From assembly GCF_003857035.1 (NCBI RefSeq), contig NZ_QGSY01000306.1:1-58109 (forward strand): a stretch of 58,109 nt of DNA, given 5' to 3'. Positions 8,214-17,192 of this stretch are shown here, piece by piece. Every line of letters begins with the position of its first letter. Positions within the stretch are counted from its first letter, which is position 1. A model generated the notes under the pieces. It had not been told where the DNA came from. It saw only the letters and a program-made list of their open reading frames with translations, and did not search any database. The stretch comes from Micromonospora arida (GTDB taxonomy: Bacteria > Actinomycetota > Actinomycetes > Mycobacteriales > Micromonosporaceae). The translations under genes and the position numbers were made by a program.

Positions 8214-9530
8214 TCACAGCATGTGATTGAACGGCTGGTCTGGTGCTCGCTTAGGTGTGTTTGCGGGTGGCGGTTCTTCGGCTCGCCTAGATCGATGATC
8301 GAGCGGGGGCGGAATCGAGCGGGGAGCGACGGTTGAGTTTGTGGTGGGTTCGGCCGTGGCTTCGGAGTGTCGGTGACTCGACTGGGTCGGCAGTACCGCC
8401 AGCGCGATCAGTGCGCCGAGTAGGCCCGTCGCGGTGAAGCCCCAGGCTGGCGCGGTGGCATCGATCACTGCCCCGGCCAGCGGGGCGCCGAGCGCCACTC
8501 CCACCACCATCGCCGAGCCGTGCAGGCCCATCGCCTCACCCCGCACGCTCGCTGGCACCAGCCGACTCACCGCGTCGGCGGTGGCCGCCACGGTTGGCGC
8601 GGTGAAGGCTCCGGACGGCAGCAGCATCAGGGCCAGCAGCCACCACTGGCCGCTGCCCAGGCCGATCGGAATGGTGACCAGACCGAGGATCAGGGTGAGG
8701 ATCAGCGACGGCAGCGAGCGGGACAGCGCGCCGTAGGTGAAGCCGCCGATCAAGGAGCACGAGGCCCAGAGCGCTAGCACCACGCCGGTCCAGTCGACCT
8801 GGCCAGCGTCACGCAGCATCGCAACCACTGACACATCGATGCCGGCGATCACCAGTGTGCTGGCCGCGCCACCGGCGAGCAGCCCGATCAGCCGTGGGGT
8901 CAGCCACTGCCGGCGGGGCAGTGCCCGTGCCGGCGTCGTCTCCTCGTCCCGGGCCCGGGTCGGCGGGTTGAGCACCAGCAGGGTGAGTCCGGCCAGCACG
9001 ATGCCGCCGCCGACGCCGTACATGGTCAGGGTGGGCGAGACACTGGTGGCCAGGGCCACCGCCCCCGCAGGCCCGATCATGAAGCTGAGTTCGACCGACA
9101 TCGAGTCCAGCGCGTACGCCTGACGGCGCTCAGTCGGCGGGACCAGCGCGGCGATCGACTGCCGGACCACGGAGAAGACCGGGAGGGTGAGCAACCCGCC
9201 GACGAACGCGGCGCTGAGCAGCACCGGGTACGGCAGGACCGGCGCCGTCGCCCAGAACAGCGCCGAGACCGCTGTGGTCAGCAGCAGCATCGGCCGCAGG
9301 CCACGCCGGTCGACCAGCCGGCCGAGCAGTGGCGCGCCGAGCGCCGAACCGACCGTCATCGCAGCCCCCACCAGCCCGGCGGCGAAAAAGCCGCGGCCTA
9401 GATCGAGGACGTGCAGCGTCATCACCACGGCGGTGGCCGCCACCGGCACCCGGGCCAGGATCGCGACCAGCAGCAGAGGCCGCAACCCCGGCAGCGCGAG
9501 CGCGTCCCGGTACGGCTTCACATCCAACAC
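8214..9530 (-). CDS. Major facilitator superfamily transporter
   Basis: A membrane transporter with about twelve hydrophobic helices in two halves. The loop between helices 2 and 3 has the MFS pattern GAPLLGRLVDRRGLRP. The second half starts after a cytoplasmic linker (TRARDEETTPARALPRRQWLTP). The C-terminal ~60 residues are hydrophilic. The start is taken as GTG 9530, with GGGAGG at 9540-9545; a GTG at 9539 lies too close to that site. The substrate cannot be told; drug-exporter-like MFS proteins have this form. The gene reads towards the CRISPR leader. Confidence 0.85.
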   Translation of the reverse strand: MLDVKPYRDALALPGLRPLLLVAILARVPVAATAVVMTLHVLDLGRGFFAAGLVGAAMTVGSALGAPLLGRLVDRRGLRPMLLLTTAVSALFWATAPVLPYPVLLSAAFVGGLLTLPVFSVVRQSIAALVPPTERRQAYALDSMSVELSFMIGPAGAVALATSVSPTLTMYGVGGGIVLAGLTLLVLNPPTRARDEETTPARALPRRQWLTPRLIGLLAGGAASTLVIAGIDVSVVAMLRDAGQVDWTGVVLALWASCSLIGGFTYGALSRSLPSLILTLILGLVTIPIGLGSGQWWLLALMLLPSGAFTAPTVAATADAVSRLVPASVRGEAMGLHGSAMVVGVALGAPLAGAVIDATAPAWGFTATGLLGALIALAVLPTQSSHRHSEATAEPTTNSTVAPRSIPPPLDHRSRRAEEPPPANTPKRAPDQPFNHML

Positions 9531-9618
9531 GGTCCGCACCTCCCGGACCGCCCTGGCCTAAGACGAGTAGTTCCTAGATTCGGCTTCGGCCGGGTTGCCG
9601 TGGGGTACGCGTGACCTA

Positions 9619-10140
9619 TCACCGATCTAAGGCGATCCAGTAGCGCCTCACTGGACCGTGCTCGGTGTCGCGGATGCCCTCGAGGACGCCGCCGTTGTGT
9701 TCGATCGTCCGGGCCGACGCGATGTTGTCGGCCAGACAAGGGATGAGGACGCGATCTAGGCCCAGGACGACGCGAGCCTCCGCGAGCATCTCGCCGAGTG
9801 CCCAACTCGCCAATCCTCGGCGGCGCGCGGACGGCCGCACGCCGTAGCCGATCTGGCCGATTTCGTCGTCGAACTTGTGCCGGAGGGCGATTCCCCCGAG
9901 GACGTGGCCGTTCTCGACGATCCACCGGGGTGAGCCGTGCTGTTCGTCCGGGCACGGATCGCCGGCCGGATGGGCCATTCGGACCCGCTCGCGCACCCAA
10001 GCAGCGAAGCCTGCGGGCGAGTCCACATCGTCGTCGGCCCCCAGGCCGAAGCCGTCCTCGTGGAGGCCAGGGCCCCAGTCGTCGCGGCAATCCAAGAACG
10101 CGGCGTGCAGGCGGATAGTCGGCAGAATCAACTCGGGCAT
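9619..10140 (-). CDS. GNAT-family N-acetyltransferase
   Basis: Acetyl-CoA-dependent acetyltransferase of unknown substrate. The fold shows IVENGHVLGGIALRHKF (strand pair), the acetyl-CoA loop YGVRPSARRRGLASWALGEM matching the R/Q-x-x-G-x-G/A pattern, and VLIPCLADNIASARTIEHNGG typical of the Asn-x-x-S helix. A start at ATG 10140 gives MPELILPTIRLHAAFLD, the usual beginning for this type; the frame is open further to 10233. The ~200 bp beyond, up to 10442, show no gene. Confidence 0.82.
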   Translation of the reverse strand: MPELILPTIRLHAAFLDCRDDWGPGLHEDGFGLGADDDVDSPAGFAAWVRERVRMAHPAGDPCPDEQHGSPRWIVENGHVLGGIALRHKFDDEIGQIGYGVRPSARRRGLASWALGEMLAEARVVLGLDRVLIPCLADNIASARTIEHNGGVLEGIRDTEHGPVRRYWIALDR

Positions 10141-10442
10141 GCGGTCACGGTATTCAAAGCCGGACCGCTGAACGAGCCGCGTCTTACCAGCATTGATCAT
10201 CCCCAGGAGGCGAGTCAGCTCCATAAAGTCCACGTGCTTCGACAGCTACCAGGAGGCGCCGTGCCGGCCTACTGGGCGATGTCAGCCCGGTCAAGGACGC
10301 AACCCAGACGAGGAACGCTAGGAACTCAGTAAGCCCCACGGGCGGCGATTTTGTGACTTGGGTCATATTTGAGCTGGCCGCAACGAATCGTCCGACTCGC
10401 CGCTCGCGTGCGTAGTGACGGGCAGGCGGCTGATCTTCCCCG

Positions 10443-11683
10443 TCACTGAGTGTTGCGGTTGGCGGGGTAGCGGCTCCAGGTCGCGCCGGCGTTGGCGTGT
10501 TGGCGGGTCGTGGTGGTCTGGTGGAACCCGAGCGCGTCGGCGATGACCGGTGCGGGCGCCTGCAGCACGAGTTGGCGGAGCGCTGAGATTCGGGCCTCAC
10601 CGAGCGGGAATCCCGACCCGCGCAGTCGGCGGTGCAGGGTGGCGTAGGCGACGGGTTGGCCGGGCAGGCGGCCGGGGAACAGCCACTGACTCCCGCTGCC
10701 GCCTTCGTCGACCAGGCGGTGAAGCAGGTGCGCGGCCGGGTTTGGTAGAGGGCTCGGCGGGTCGCCCAGGCGCAGGTGTGGGGTGCCGTCAATGGTGAGC
10801 AGGTCGTCGCGGGTGAGCCGGTGTATTCGGCTGAGTGGTTGGGCGTAGAGCAGTATCAGCACGGCTGCGACCCGCGCTGGTAGCGCCACGGCGTCGTCGG
10901 TGAGGTAGTGGCGGAGTAGTTCGAGCCGGCGCTGCTGGGTGATCGTGGTGCCGGGTTTGAACGTGACCTGGTGGACGACCAAGCCGCAGGGGAGGTGCCC
11001 ATGCGAGGTGGCCCAGGTGAGGAAGCCGCGTACCCGGTAGCGCTGGTGGACGCGGTGGGCGGCGTACCAGGTGTCGAGTTGGGACTGGGTGAGCGCGGCC
11101 CGTTCGATGCCGTTGTCGTGTAGCCAGGTCAGGAAGAGTTGGGCCTGGGTGAACTGCTGGGTGGCGTAGGGCTTCGCGGTAGAGCGCAGCGGCCGGCTGG
11201 CTGCCGTGGCCCGCAGCCGGGGGAGTTGATGCCAGAGCGCGTATTGGCGAAGTACCTGCTCGTGAGGTGCTCGCTGAGTTGGGCAAGACGGTGGCGCAGC
11301 CAGGACTCGATGTCGGCCAGGCTCGGGTCGACCGGGGGCAGGATGCCGTAGGCGATCAGCCGGTGGCGCAGGTGGCGGGCGGCGCCCGGGCGTGGCCAGG
11401 TGGAGAGCCCGTCGTGGCTGAGCGGGACGCGGCCCGTTGCGAGTGCGGTCAGCAGTTCGGCGGCCTGGGGTTTGTAGAGCCACAGCCTTGACGTGGACAG
11501 GTTCGGGGCGTTGCGTAGCGCGGTCGCCAGCGGTCGCAGTGCGGGACGGATGTGGCCGGTGCCGTCGTCGAGTAGCAGGGTGATGCGCCGGTTGAGCTTG
11601 CAGGCCGGACAGAGCGGTCGCCGGCCGGGGCGGCCCGGCGGCACGGTACCGCAGTCACCGCACACGATCTCCGTGCCGGTCAT
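10443..11683 (-). pseudogene. Frameshifted second tyrosine recombinase of a three-gene module
   Basis: Two frames together form one ~413-residue protein. The first begins MTGTEIVCGDCGTV with a zinc ribbon (CGDC, CPAC) and runs to WLRHRLAQLSEH. The second continues PHEQVLRQYALWHQLPRL and carries the recombinase-like catalytic half, with Arg in PLSRIHRLT, ISALRQLV in the box III position and a final Tyr in WSRYPA. Inserting one base near 11266-11267 (GAGCAC-CTCACG) joins them exactly. So this is a one-base deletion, a sequencing error or, less likely, programmed frameshifting. It starts inside the stop of the HTH gene (ATGA). The usual HxxR reads SALR, so it may be a non-catalytic or variant partner even if intact. 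Confidence 0.75.
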
Positions 11684-12012
11684 GGTCTGGAGCGCAGTGT
11701 CGCCCGCTTGGGGCGGATCGCCTGCGGGTTCCCGGTGGCGGGCTCGCCAACCGCGGCGATGCGCCGGGGTGCGAGGTTCTCGGCGCTGGTGGTGATCAGG
11801 CACGCAGGGGTGGTGTCGAAGATGTCGCACAGCGCGGCGAGAACCGCCAGCGACAGCCGCTCGGGTGTGCCGGATACCAAGCGGTGCACCTGGGACGCGG
11901 ACAGGGTGATCCCGCGCTCGGAGAGCAGCGGCACCAGTTCGGTGGTGGCGAACATGTGGTGCTCGGCCATGACCTGTCGCAGTCGCCACTGGTAGGTGAC
12001 TTGGCGTTTCAT
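11680..12012 (-). CDS. HTH (XRE-like) protein of the recombinase module
   Basis: A 110-residue Cro/C1-type DNA-binding protein: TYQWRLRQVMAEHHMF, then ELVPLLSERGITLSASQVHRLVSG as the helix-turn-helix, and LAVLAALCDIFDTTPACLI. It overlaps the upstream recombinase stop and the downstream gene start by ATGA on both sides, so the three genes form one tightly coupled operon. It probably regulates or accompanies recombination; the exact role is unknown. Confidence 0.8.
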   Translation of the reverse strand: MKRQVTYQWRLRQVMAEHHMFATTELVPLLSERGITLSASQVHRLVSGTPERLSLAVLAALCDIFDTTPACLITTSAENLAPRRIAAVGEPATGNPQAIRPKRATLRSRP

Positions 12013-13220
12013 CCGGTCGCTCCAGGGAGGGCTTGGCCCATGGTCTGGTCCAACGCGGCTCGCAGCGTGCGGGTGCGGAAGTCGGAGGAGACGCAGGTGT
12101 AGATCGAGGTGGTGGAGGCGTGTTCGTGGCCGGCCTGTTGCTGCACGAACAGCGGATCCCAGCCGGCCTCGATCAGATGTGTGACGTAGGAGCGGCGCAG
12201 CGAGTGGAAGTCCAGACCTGGACCGAGGCCGAGCGCGTTGCGGTAGGTGGTGAGTTGGCTGTTGATCCGTTGCAGGCCGATGCGGTCGCGGCGCTCGGAC
12301 GGCCACAAGGCCGGGTTGCCATCGTGGGCCAGCAGCGGGCGCACCTCGGTGATCCACTGCCGCAGGATGTCCTCGCCCCACGGCCAGATGGTCAGGACGC
12401 TGCGCCGTTTCGGCGCGGAGCCGGCCATGGCCTTGCCGTGCCGCACGTGGCAGACGCCGAGATCACCGAACTCGGGGGCGTGCGGGTTGGTGCTGAAGTC
12501 GACGACGTCGAGCATCCGGGCCTCGTTGCGGCGTAGCCCGTAGGCGTATGCGGTCTTCAGCAGCGTCGCGTCCCGGAACGCCGGTAGCCAACCCTTGCGG
12601 CCGGCGCCGCGGATCCGCATGACCTGCTCGTCGGCATGGTCGAACAGCGCCTGGAGTTCGTCGACGGTGAACGCGCGTTTGCGGGGATCGGACTCGTTGC
12701 TCTGCACGTGCACCGCGGTGTTCCACTCGTGGCAGACCTGCACCGGGTGTGAGCCGAACCGTCGCTGGCACTCGCCCGCCCAGCCATAGGCCGGGTCGGT
12801 GAGGTACTCGCAGAACAGCCGCACGGCCTCCTGGTAGCCGCGCAGCGTTGAGCGGGCCAGCCCGCGCACCGCCCGCAGGTCGGTGCTCCACTCGTCGATC
12901 ATTTGCGGCAGCCACTGCCACGGGTAGCTGTTGACGTGCTCGGCGAACGCCCGGATCACCCGCAGCCGCGCCGCGATCGTGGCCAACGACAGGTTCCGCG
13001 CCGTCTGCTGGGCCTGCCAGCCGTCGAGCATCGCCTCGAACACCTGCTCTTCCGGCCGTAGCAGCGCCACCCCGGAGACCACGTGGATGCCGGCCGCGCC
13101 CTTGATCGTCACGCTCGGTGTAACGGACGGGGGTCGCAGTGGATGCGACTTTCCCGCACCAGATGCGGTCGCCTCGGAAACCTCCAGGTCATCGGCCTGA
13201 CTCGCTAGGCGAGGACCCAT
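12009..13220 (-). CDS. Tyrosine recombinase, first gene of the three-gene module
   Basis: Site-specific recombinase of 403 residues or less. The N-terminal core-binding domain (NLSLATIAARLRVIRAFAEHV) precedes the catalytic domain with Arg in AYGLRRNEARML, the box FHSLRRSYVTHLIEAG (HxxR), the second conserved His in GHEHASTTSIYTCV and the Tyr in SIYTCV. All catalytic residues are present. The first ~35 residues look poorly conserved, so translation may start later than 13220. It is distinct from the tRNA-linked integrase and could serve a different element or rearrangement. Confidence 0.88.
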   Translation of the reverse strand: MGPRLASQADDLEVSEATASGAGKSHPLRPPSVTPSVTIKGAAGIHVVSGVALLRPEEQVFEAMLDGWQAQQTARNLSLATIAARLRVIRAFAEHVNSYPWQWLPQMIDEWSTDLRAVRGLARSTLRGYQEAVRLFCEYLTDPAYGWAGECQRRFGSHPVQVCHEWNTAVHVQSNESDPRKRAFTVDELQALFDHADEQVMRIRGAGRKGWLPAFRDATLLKTAYAYGLRRNEARMLDVVDFSTNPHAPEFGDLGVCHVRHGKAMAGSAPKRRSVLTIWPWGEDILRQWITEVRPLLAHDGNPALWPSERRDRIGLQRINSQLTTYRNALGLGPGLDFHSLRRSYVTHLIEAGWDPLFVQQQAGHEHASTTSIYTCVSSDFRTRTLRAALDQTMGQALPGATG

Positions 13221-13344
13221 GCCCTTCGATGCCGAACTTGCGCAACCAACCGATCAGCGTAAACGTTGTCCGCTCAGTAGGGCCCCCGCTTGAAGCGCGC
13301 GCCAACAGTCGCCTATTCGCATCTGATCGAACAGGCGGCGGATG

Positions 13345-13423
13345 AAGCAAGATATGGCCATTGCTTATCAATTTGCGACCGGGCGCGGTCGCAGATCGGC
13401 AATGGGGGCGGGCTGTGCCCGCC
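13345..13423. other. Cluster of three inverted repeats, candidate oriT
   Basis: In the 265-bp gap upstream of the mobilization genes are three perfect hairpins in 79 bp. AAGCAA/TTGCTT is at 13345-13350 and 13361-13366, TGCGACC/GGTCGCA at 13374-13380 and 13387-13393, and GGCGGGC/GCCCGCC at 13407-13413 and 13417-13423. The left part is locally AT-rich. Origins of transfer typically lie just upstream of the relaxosome genes and carry such repeats. A nic site cannot be named from sequence alone. Confidence 0.5.
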
Positions 13424-13494
13424 GCGTCGGCGTGGCCAGCCCTGGTAGCCGCCGCTGACATGGACGGCAACGCCTGCGGCGCACAGTGGCGGCA

Positions 13495-13911
13495 ATGGAC
13501 AGTGAGCAGCCTGCCCCGCCCTGTAAGGCCCGTCATCGTGCCCACAACCGGCCGGGCCGTCCGCATGCTGTGTTGCTTAGGCTGTCCGACGAGGAGAAGG
13601 CTGCGATTGACGCTGCGGCGGTGGCCGCGCAGCTGACCGCGACCGGGTACGCGGCGAAGGCAGCTGTCGCCGCTGCGTCCGCCGCTCAGGCACCCGGTGG
13701 TACGGCAGGCGACCTACGCGATCTGCAGCACGAGTTGTTTGCCGCCCGCCGGGCCGTGGTGATGTTCGGCAACAACGTCAATCAGGCAGCCGCGGCGTTC
13801 AACACCACCGGCCAACTGCCCGAGTGGGCCGCAGATGCCGTCCGGCTGTGCGAGGAGGCGGTGGCCCGGCTCGATGAGGTGATTTCCCGTATCGACAGGA
13901 AGCTGCGGTGA
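13495..13911 (+). CDS. MobC-like relaxosome accessory protein
   Basis: A 138-residue protein with a ribbon-helix-helix-like start (AVLLRLSDEEKAAIDAAAVAAQLTATGYAAKAAV) and a C-terminal segment ARRAVVMFGNNVNQAAAAFNTTG typical of MobC-type proteins, which help the relaxase open oriT. The GTG start of the relaxase overlaps its stop. A GTG at 13486 is an alternative start. No clear ribosome site is seen for either. Position directly before the relaxase supports the role. Confidence 0.78.
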   Translation: MDSEQPAPPCKARHRAHNRPGRPHAVLLRLSDEEKAAIDAAAVAAQLTATGYAAKAAVAAASAAQAPGGTAGDLRDLQHELFAARRAVVMFGNNVNQAAAAFNTTGQLPEWAADAVRLCEEAVARLDEVISRIDRKLR

Positions 13912-15347
13912 TCACGCGCGTACACCGGCGGGGCTCGCGGGTCGGCGGTCTGCTGCGCTACCTGTGGGGTCCAGGTAAGGCGGAAGAACACGTCAACCCG
14001 CACCTGGTGGCCGCTTGGGACGGGGCAGGCTCTCTGAGCGACCTGGAGCCCAAGGTCACCGCCAGCGGTAGGCGGAGCCTTCGCGCGCTGACGGCCTTGC
14101 TGGAGCAGCCGGTTCGCGCCGGCTATCGGCCGCCGACCAAGTTCGTCTGGCATGCCAGCATGCGGCTCGCGCCCGAGGACCGGCACCGCAGCGTCAGCGA
14201 CACCACGTGGGCGAGCATGGCGGTCGAGATGCTCACCGAGGTAGGCGTCGCGACCGTCGCGACCGATCCGGGTTTGCGGTGGATCGCGATGCGGCACGCC
14301 GACGACCACGTACACATTGTCGCGACGCTGGTGCGTGAGGACGGCCGTACCAACTGGCTGCGCAACGACTACCCGCGCTGCGTGAAGGCCACCTACGACG
14401 TCGCCCGCCGCTACAACCTGCACCGACGTGTCCCGCCTGCCGACCGTACCGCTCACCGACGCCCCCACCCGGCCGAGGTCACCAAGGCCCGTCGCACGGG
14501 CCGCGCGCAGACGCCCCGCGATGAACTGCGTCGTCGGGTACGGACTGCCGTGGCCGCCGCCGGGTCGCAGGAGGAGTTCTTCGGCCGGCTACGCGCTGCC
14601 GGAGTCTTGGTCCGGCTTCGACACAGCAGCACCGATCCCCGGCAGATCACTGGGTACGCGGTGGCCCTCCCCGAAGCCCGCACCGCGGACGGGAAACCGG
14701 TCTACTTCAGCGGAGGCAGGTTGGCGCCCGACATGACCCTGCCGAAGCTGCTGCTGCGGTGGGGCACTCCCACGCCCCTGCCGGCAGCGCCAGTGGTTGG
14801 CCGGGTCGAGCGGACTGCCGCGATGCGCCAGGCCGCGAAGGTTGCCGCTACGGCCGCTGAGGACATTCGCCGCGACGCCTGTGCCGCACCAGGTCGGGCG
14901 CAGGCCACCGCGGTCGCCGCAGCGGATCTGGTTACCAGCCTGGCAGCCGCTGTGGAGGGTGACCGGCGCGGGCCACTGCACCGGGCCGCCGAGGCCTTCG
15001 ACCGAGCAGCCCGGGATTTGTACGGCCGGGTCCAGAAACCTACCGGCCGATCCCAGCAGATGCGCGCTATGTCGCGCCTGGTGGCGCTCATGGGCCGAAT
15101 CTCAGGTGACGACGATGCCCTCGTAGTCCTTGCGCTCGTGATGGACCTGGCCCGGTTCGCTGACACGCTCGAGCAATTGAGGAGCGCCCAGCAGCGACTG
15201 CACCAGGCGGAAGCGGCCCGGGCGGCTGGCGACGTGCTGCGGCTGGTAGCGGGTGGCCGGCAACCGGCGGTAACGCCACCGCTAACTGCGACGTCAACAC
15301 CCGCACCGACAGTGGGAGGCGGCCGGCGCACCGCGCGCGGTCGCTGA
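13908..15347 (+). CDS. Relaxase (MOB-P-like, VirD2/MobA type)
   Basis: Nicks the origin of transfer and leads the strand into the recipient. The N-terminal YLWGPGKAEEHVNPHLVAAW is the actinobacterial relaxase opening and supplies a candidate catalytic Tyr18. WHASMRLAPEDR follows, and the metal-binding histidine motif is RHADDHVHIVATLVREDG (His130, His134, His136). The C-terminal half is Ala-rich and helical, probably contacting other transfer proteins. Length is 479 residues and the gene is intact. Start codon GTG, translationally coupled to the MobC-like gene. Confidence 0.88.
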   Translation: MITRVHRRGSRVGGLLRYLWGPGKAEEHVNPHLVAAWDGAGSLSDLEPKVTASGRRSLRALTALLEQPVRAGYRPPTKFVWHASMRLAPEDRHRSVSDTTWASMAVEMLTEVGVATVATDPGLRWIAMRHADDHVHIVATLVREDGRTNWLRNDYPRCVKATYDVARRYNLHRRVPPADRTAHRRPHPAEVTKARRTGRAQTPRDELRRRVRTAVAAAGSQEEFFGRLRAAGVLVRLRHSSTDPRQITGYAVALPEARTADGKPVYFSGGRLAPDMTLPKLLLRWGTPTPLPAAPVVGRVERTAAMRQAAKVAATAAEDIRRDACAAPGRAQATAVAAADLVTSLAAAVEGDRRGPLHRAAEAFDRAARDLYGRVQKPTGRSQQMRAMSRLVALMGRISGDDDALVVLALVMDLARFADTLEQLRSAQQRLHQAEAARAAGDVLRLVAGGRQPAVTPPLTATSTPAPTVGGGRRTARGR

Positions 15348-15366
15348 GCAGGCAAGGGAGGTGCGC

Positions 15367-16512
15367 GTGCCGCAGCCGCAGCAACACGAAGACCCGATGG
15401 CCGAGACCCACCAACAGTTCCTGCAAGGGCTAGCGACGATGGCGACCGTCGGCGAGGCCGGCGCCCGATGGGCCGCCGTCGGTATCCAGAACAAGGCCGC
15501 TGAACGGGAACGCGAGGTCCGCCGCAATCAGGCCGCCGCGACGACCCGCCGCGAAGCCGACCGGCTGGCAGCGAGAGTACGCGCGGATCGCGAACGGATG
15601 GCGGCGTCGCTGGACGGCGATTGGCTGGTCAAAAAGGCCACCTTCGCCGAAGCCGCCGCCATCTGGCGTACCGCGACGATCCACGCCAGCAGCGACCCGG
15701 TGGCAAAGCGGGCGGTCGAGTTTGCCGAACAGCGGCTGCGGCAGTTTCGGCCGGACCTGATGGCCGCCTACGAGCGCCACCGGCACGCAGGAGCACCCGT
15801 TCCTGAGGCCATGCGTACCGCCGCCCGGGAGGTGTGGGAGCGCGACGCCCGATCAGGTCACCGCCAGCACGCAACTCGCGCACACGGTGGCACACCCGAC
15901 CGGCAGGGGATCACACCCGACGGCGGCCCGGCTGCGCTGCCATCGAGTGGCGTTGCGTTGGTCGATCAACTCGACGCCGCGGTTCGGCAAGAGGCGATGA
16001 AGCTGGCCGAGTACGTCCGCCCGGAGGCACTCGACGAGTTGCAGCGCCAGTGGCGAGCCACCGGACGGCTGCCCGCCGGCGATGCGGTGCAGCTACTACG
16101 CGACCTCGCCGCCGGGATGCACGAGGCCATCAGAGCGGACGAAGCTGACGGTCGCTCGGTCGAGGGCATCCGTTTGGCGCAGGGCCACGTGGAGGAGGCA
16201 CTGGCCCGCGACCTGCAGAGCCGAGCGGCTGCCGAGCGCGGTGTGGGAGTCCGCGACGGCGGGAGGTTCGGCAATCCCCGCACCCCCGCCGACGAGCACG
16301 CAGCCGGGCAGACGGCAGGCACGTGCCACGATGACAATGCTGATCACACGGCCGCCACCGCCGCTGCCGTCCACCACGCTGACACGCTCGCGGTGCCTGC
16401 CTGGACGCAGGCCTTCCCAAAGCTTCGCGTTGCTCGGATCAATCCCGCAGTCGCTGGCAAGCAATCGGCGATAGCGGTCACCGCGGTGCCGATGCAGGGC
16501 CGGACACGATGA
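15367..16512 (+). CDS. Unknown helical protein of the mobilization operon
   Basis: No family recognised. The 381-residue product is Ala/Arg/Glu-rich and mostly helical, with a likely coiled coil near residues 25-75 (AAEREREVRRNQAAATTRREAD). No signal peptide or membrane segment is visible. The GTG at 15367 follows AGGGAGG at 15354-15360; ATG 15397 is an alternative. Its stop overlaps the next gene (ATGA) and it follows the relaxase by 19 bp, so a role in DNA transfer or relaxosome assembly is likely but inferred only from position. Confidence 0.75.
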   Translation: MPQPQQHEDPMAETHQQFLQGLATMATVGEAGARWAAVGIQNKAAEREREVRRNQAAATTRREADRLAARVRADRERMAASLDGDWLVKKATFAEAAAIWRTATIHASSDPVAKRAVEFAEQRLRQFRPDLMAAYERHRHAGAPVPEAMRTAAREVWERDARSGHRQHATRAHGGTPDRQGITPDGGPAALPSSGVALVDQLDAAVRQEAMKLAEYVRPEALDELQRQWRATGRLPAGDAVQLLRDLAAGMHEAIRADEADGRSVEGIRLAQGHVEEALARDLQSRAAAERGVGVRDGGRFGNPRTPADEHAAGQTAGTCHDDNADHTAATAAAVHHADTLAVPAWTQAFPKLRVARINPAVAGKQSAIAVTAVPMQGRTR

Positions 16513-17009
16513 CGGCCACCAGGTCGCAACAGGCCCAACCTGGAGCGGTTACCCAAGTCGACGAGCTCGCCGCTGAGGTGGCGAGACTGGCGGCGCGGGT
16601 TTTTGAGCTGCAACAAGCCCAAGCTGAGCGCCCGCACGCCGGGGACCAGCGGCCGCTGTATTCGACGGTCGAGGAGTGGGTGACCACCTACCTGCTGCCA
16701 ACCTTCCCGCGCCCAGTCAGCGAGGTTGGCATGACCCGCTGGCACTGGTGCGACCAATGGTGGCGCCACGACGAAGCGGTAACTCGGCTGACGGCCCTGT
16801 GGTACGGCTGGGAACAGGCCCGCCTACAGATGACCGGCATGCTGCCCTGGCTGCGGGAACTCGACCATCAACTGCCCATTTTGTACGGCGACGACGGCCC
16901 GTTCCGCAATTGCGCTGCGACCGGTGATCTCGGAGAGTCGCGACACCACTCGTCGGCAGAGATGCCAGCCGAGCCCGCTCCAGAGGACTGGTGGAGCTGG
17001 TGGGACTAA
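16509..17009 (+). CDS. DUF4913-type protein
   Basis: A 166-residue protein with the pattern of actinobacterial DUF4913: a short helical N-terminus, then LYSTVEEWVTTYLLPTFPR, a Trp-rich centre (RWHWCDQWWRHDEAVTRLTALW), and DGPFRNCA. Proteins of this type are typically found in mobile elements next to conjugation genes; their biochemical role is unknown. It overlaps the preceding gene by four bases and ends the mobilization operon. Confidence 0.82.
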   Translation: MTATRSQQAQPGAVTQVDELAAEVARLAARVFELQQAQAERPHAGDQRPLYSTVEEWVTTYLLPTFPRPVSEVGMTRWHWCDQWWRHDEAVTRLTALWYGWEQARLQMTGMLPWLRELDHQLPILYGDDGPFRNCAATGDLGESRHHSSAEMPAEPAPEDWWSWWD

Positions 17010-17192
17010 CACCAGGCCGGCGCCGGCGGCGTGCATGATCACGCACATGTGATGCTTCTTCGCCGTTTCCCCCAGGTCAGGCTACGCGTCCGAATCACGG
17101 CGGAGATGGAGGGCACCGGCACCGACGTGCTGCGGCGTCGTGGGCAGCGGTCTGTTGCGTGGCCGGTTGATCGATATGACTAGCATCCCCTC

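Noticed and set aside
10184..10792. A 202-residue frame on the minus strand overlapping the recombinase and GNAT ends
   Set aside because: It conflicts with two recognisable genes and has shadow-type composition.
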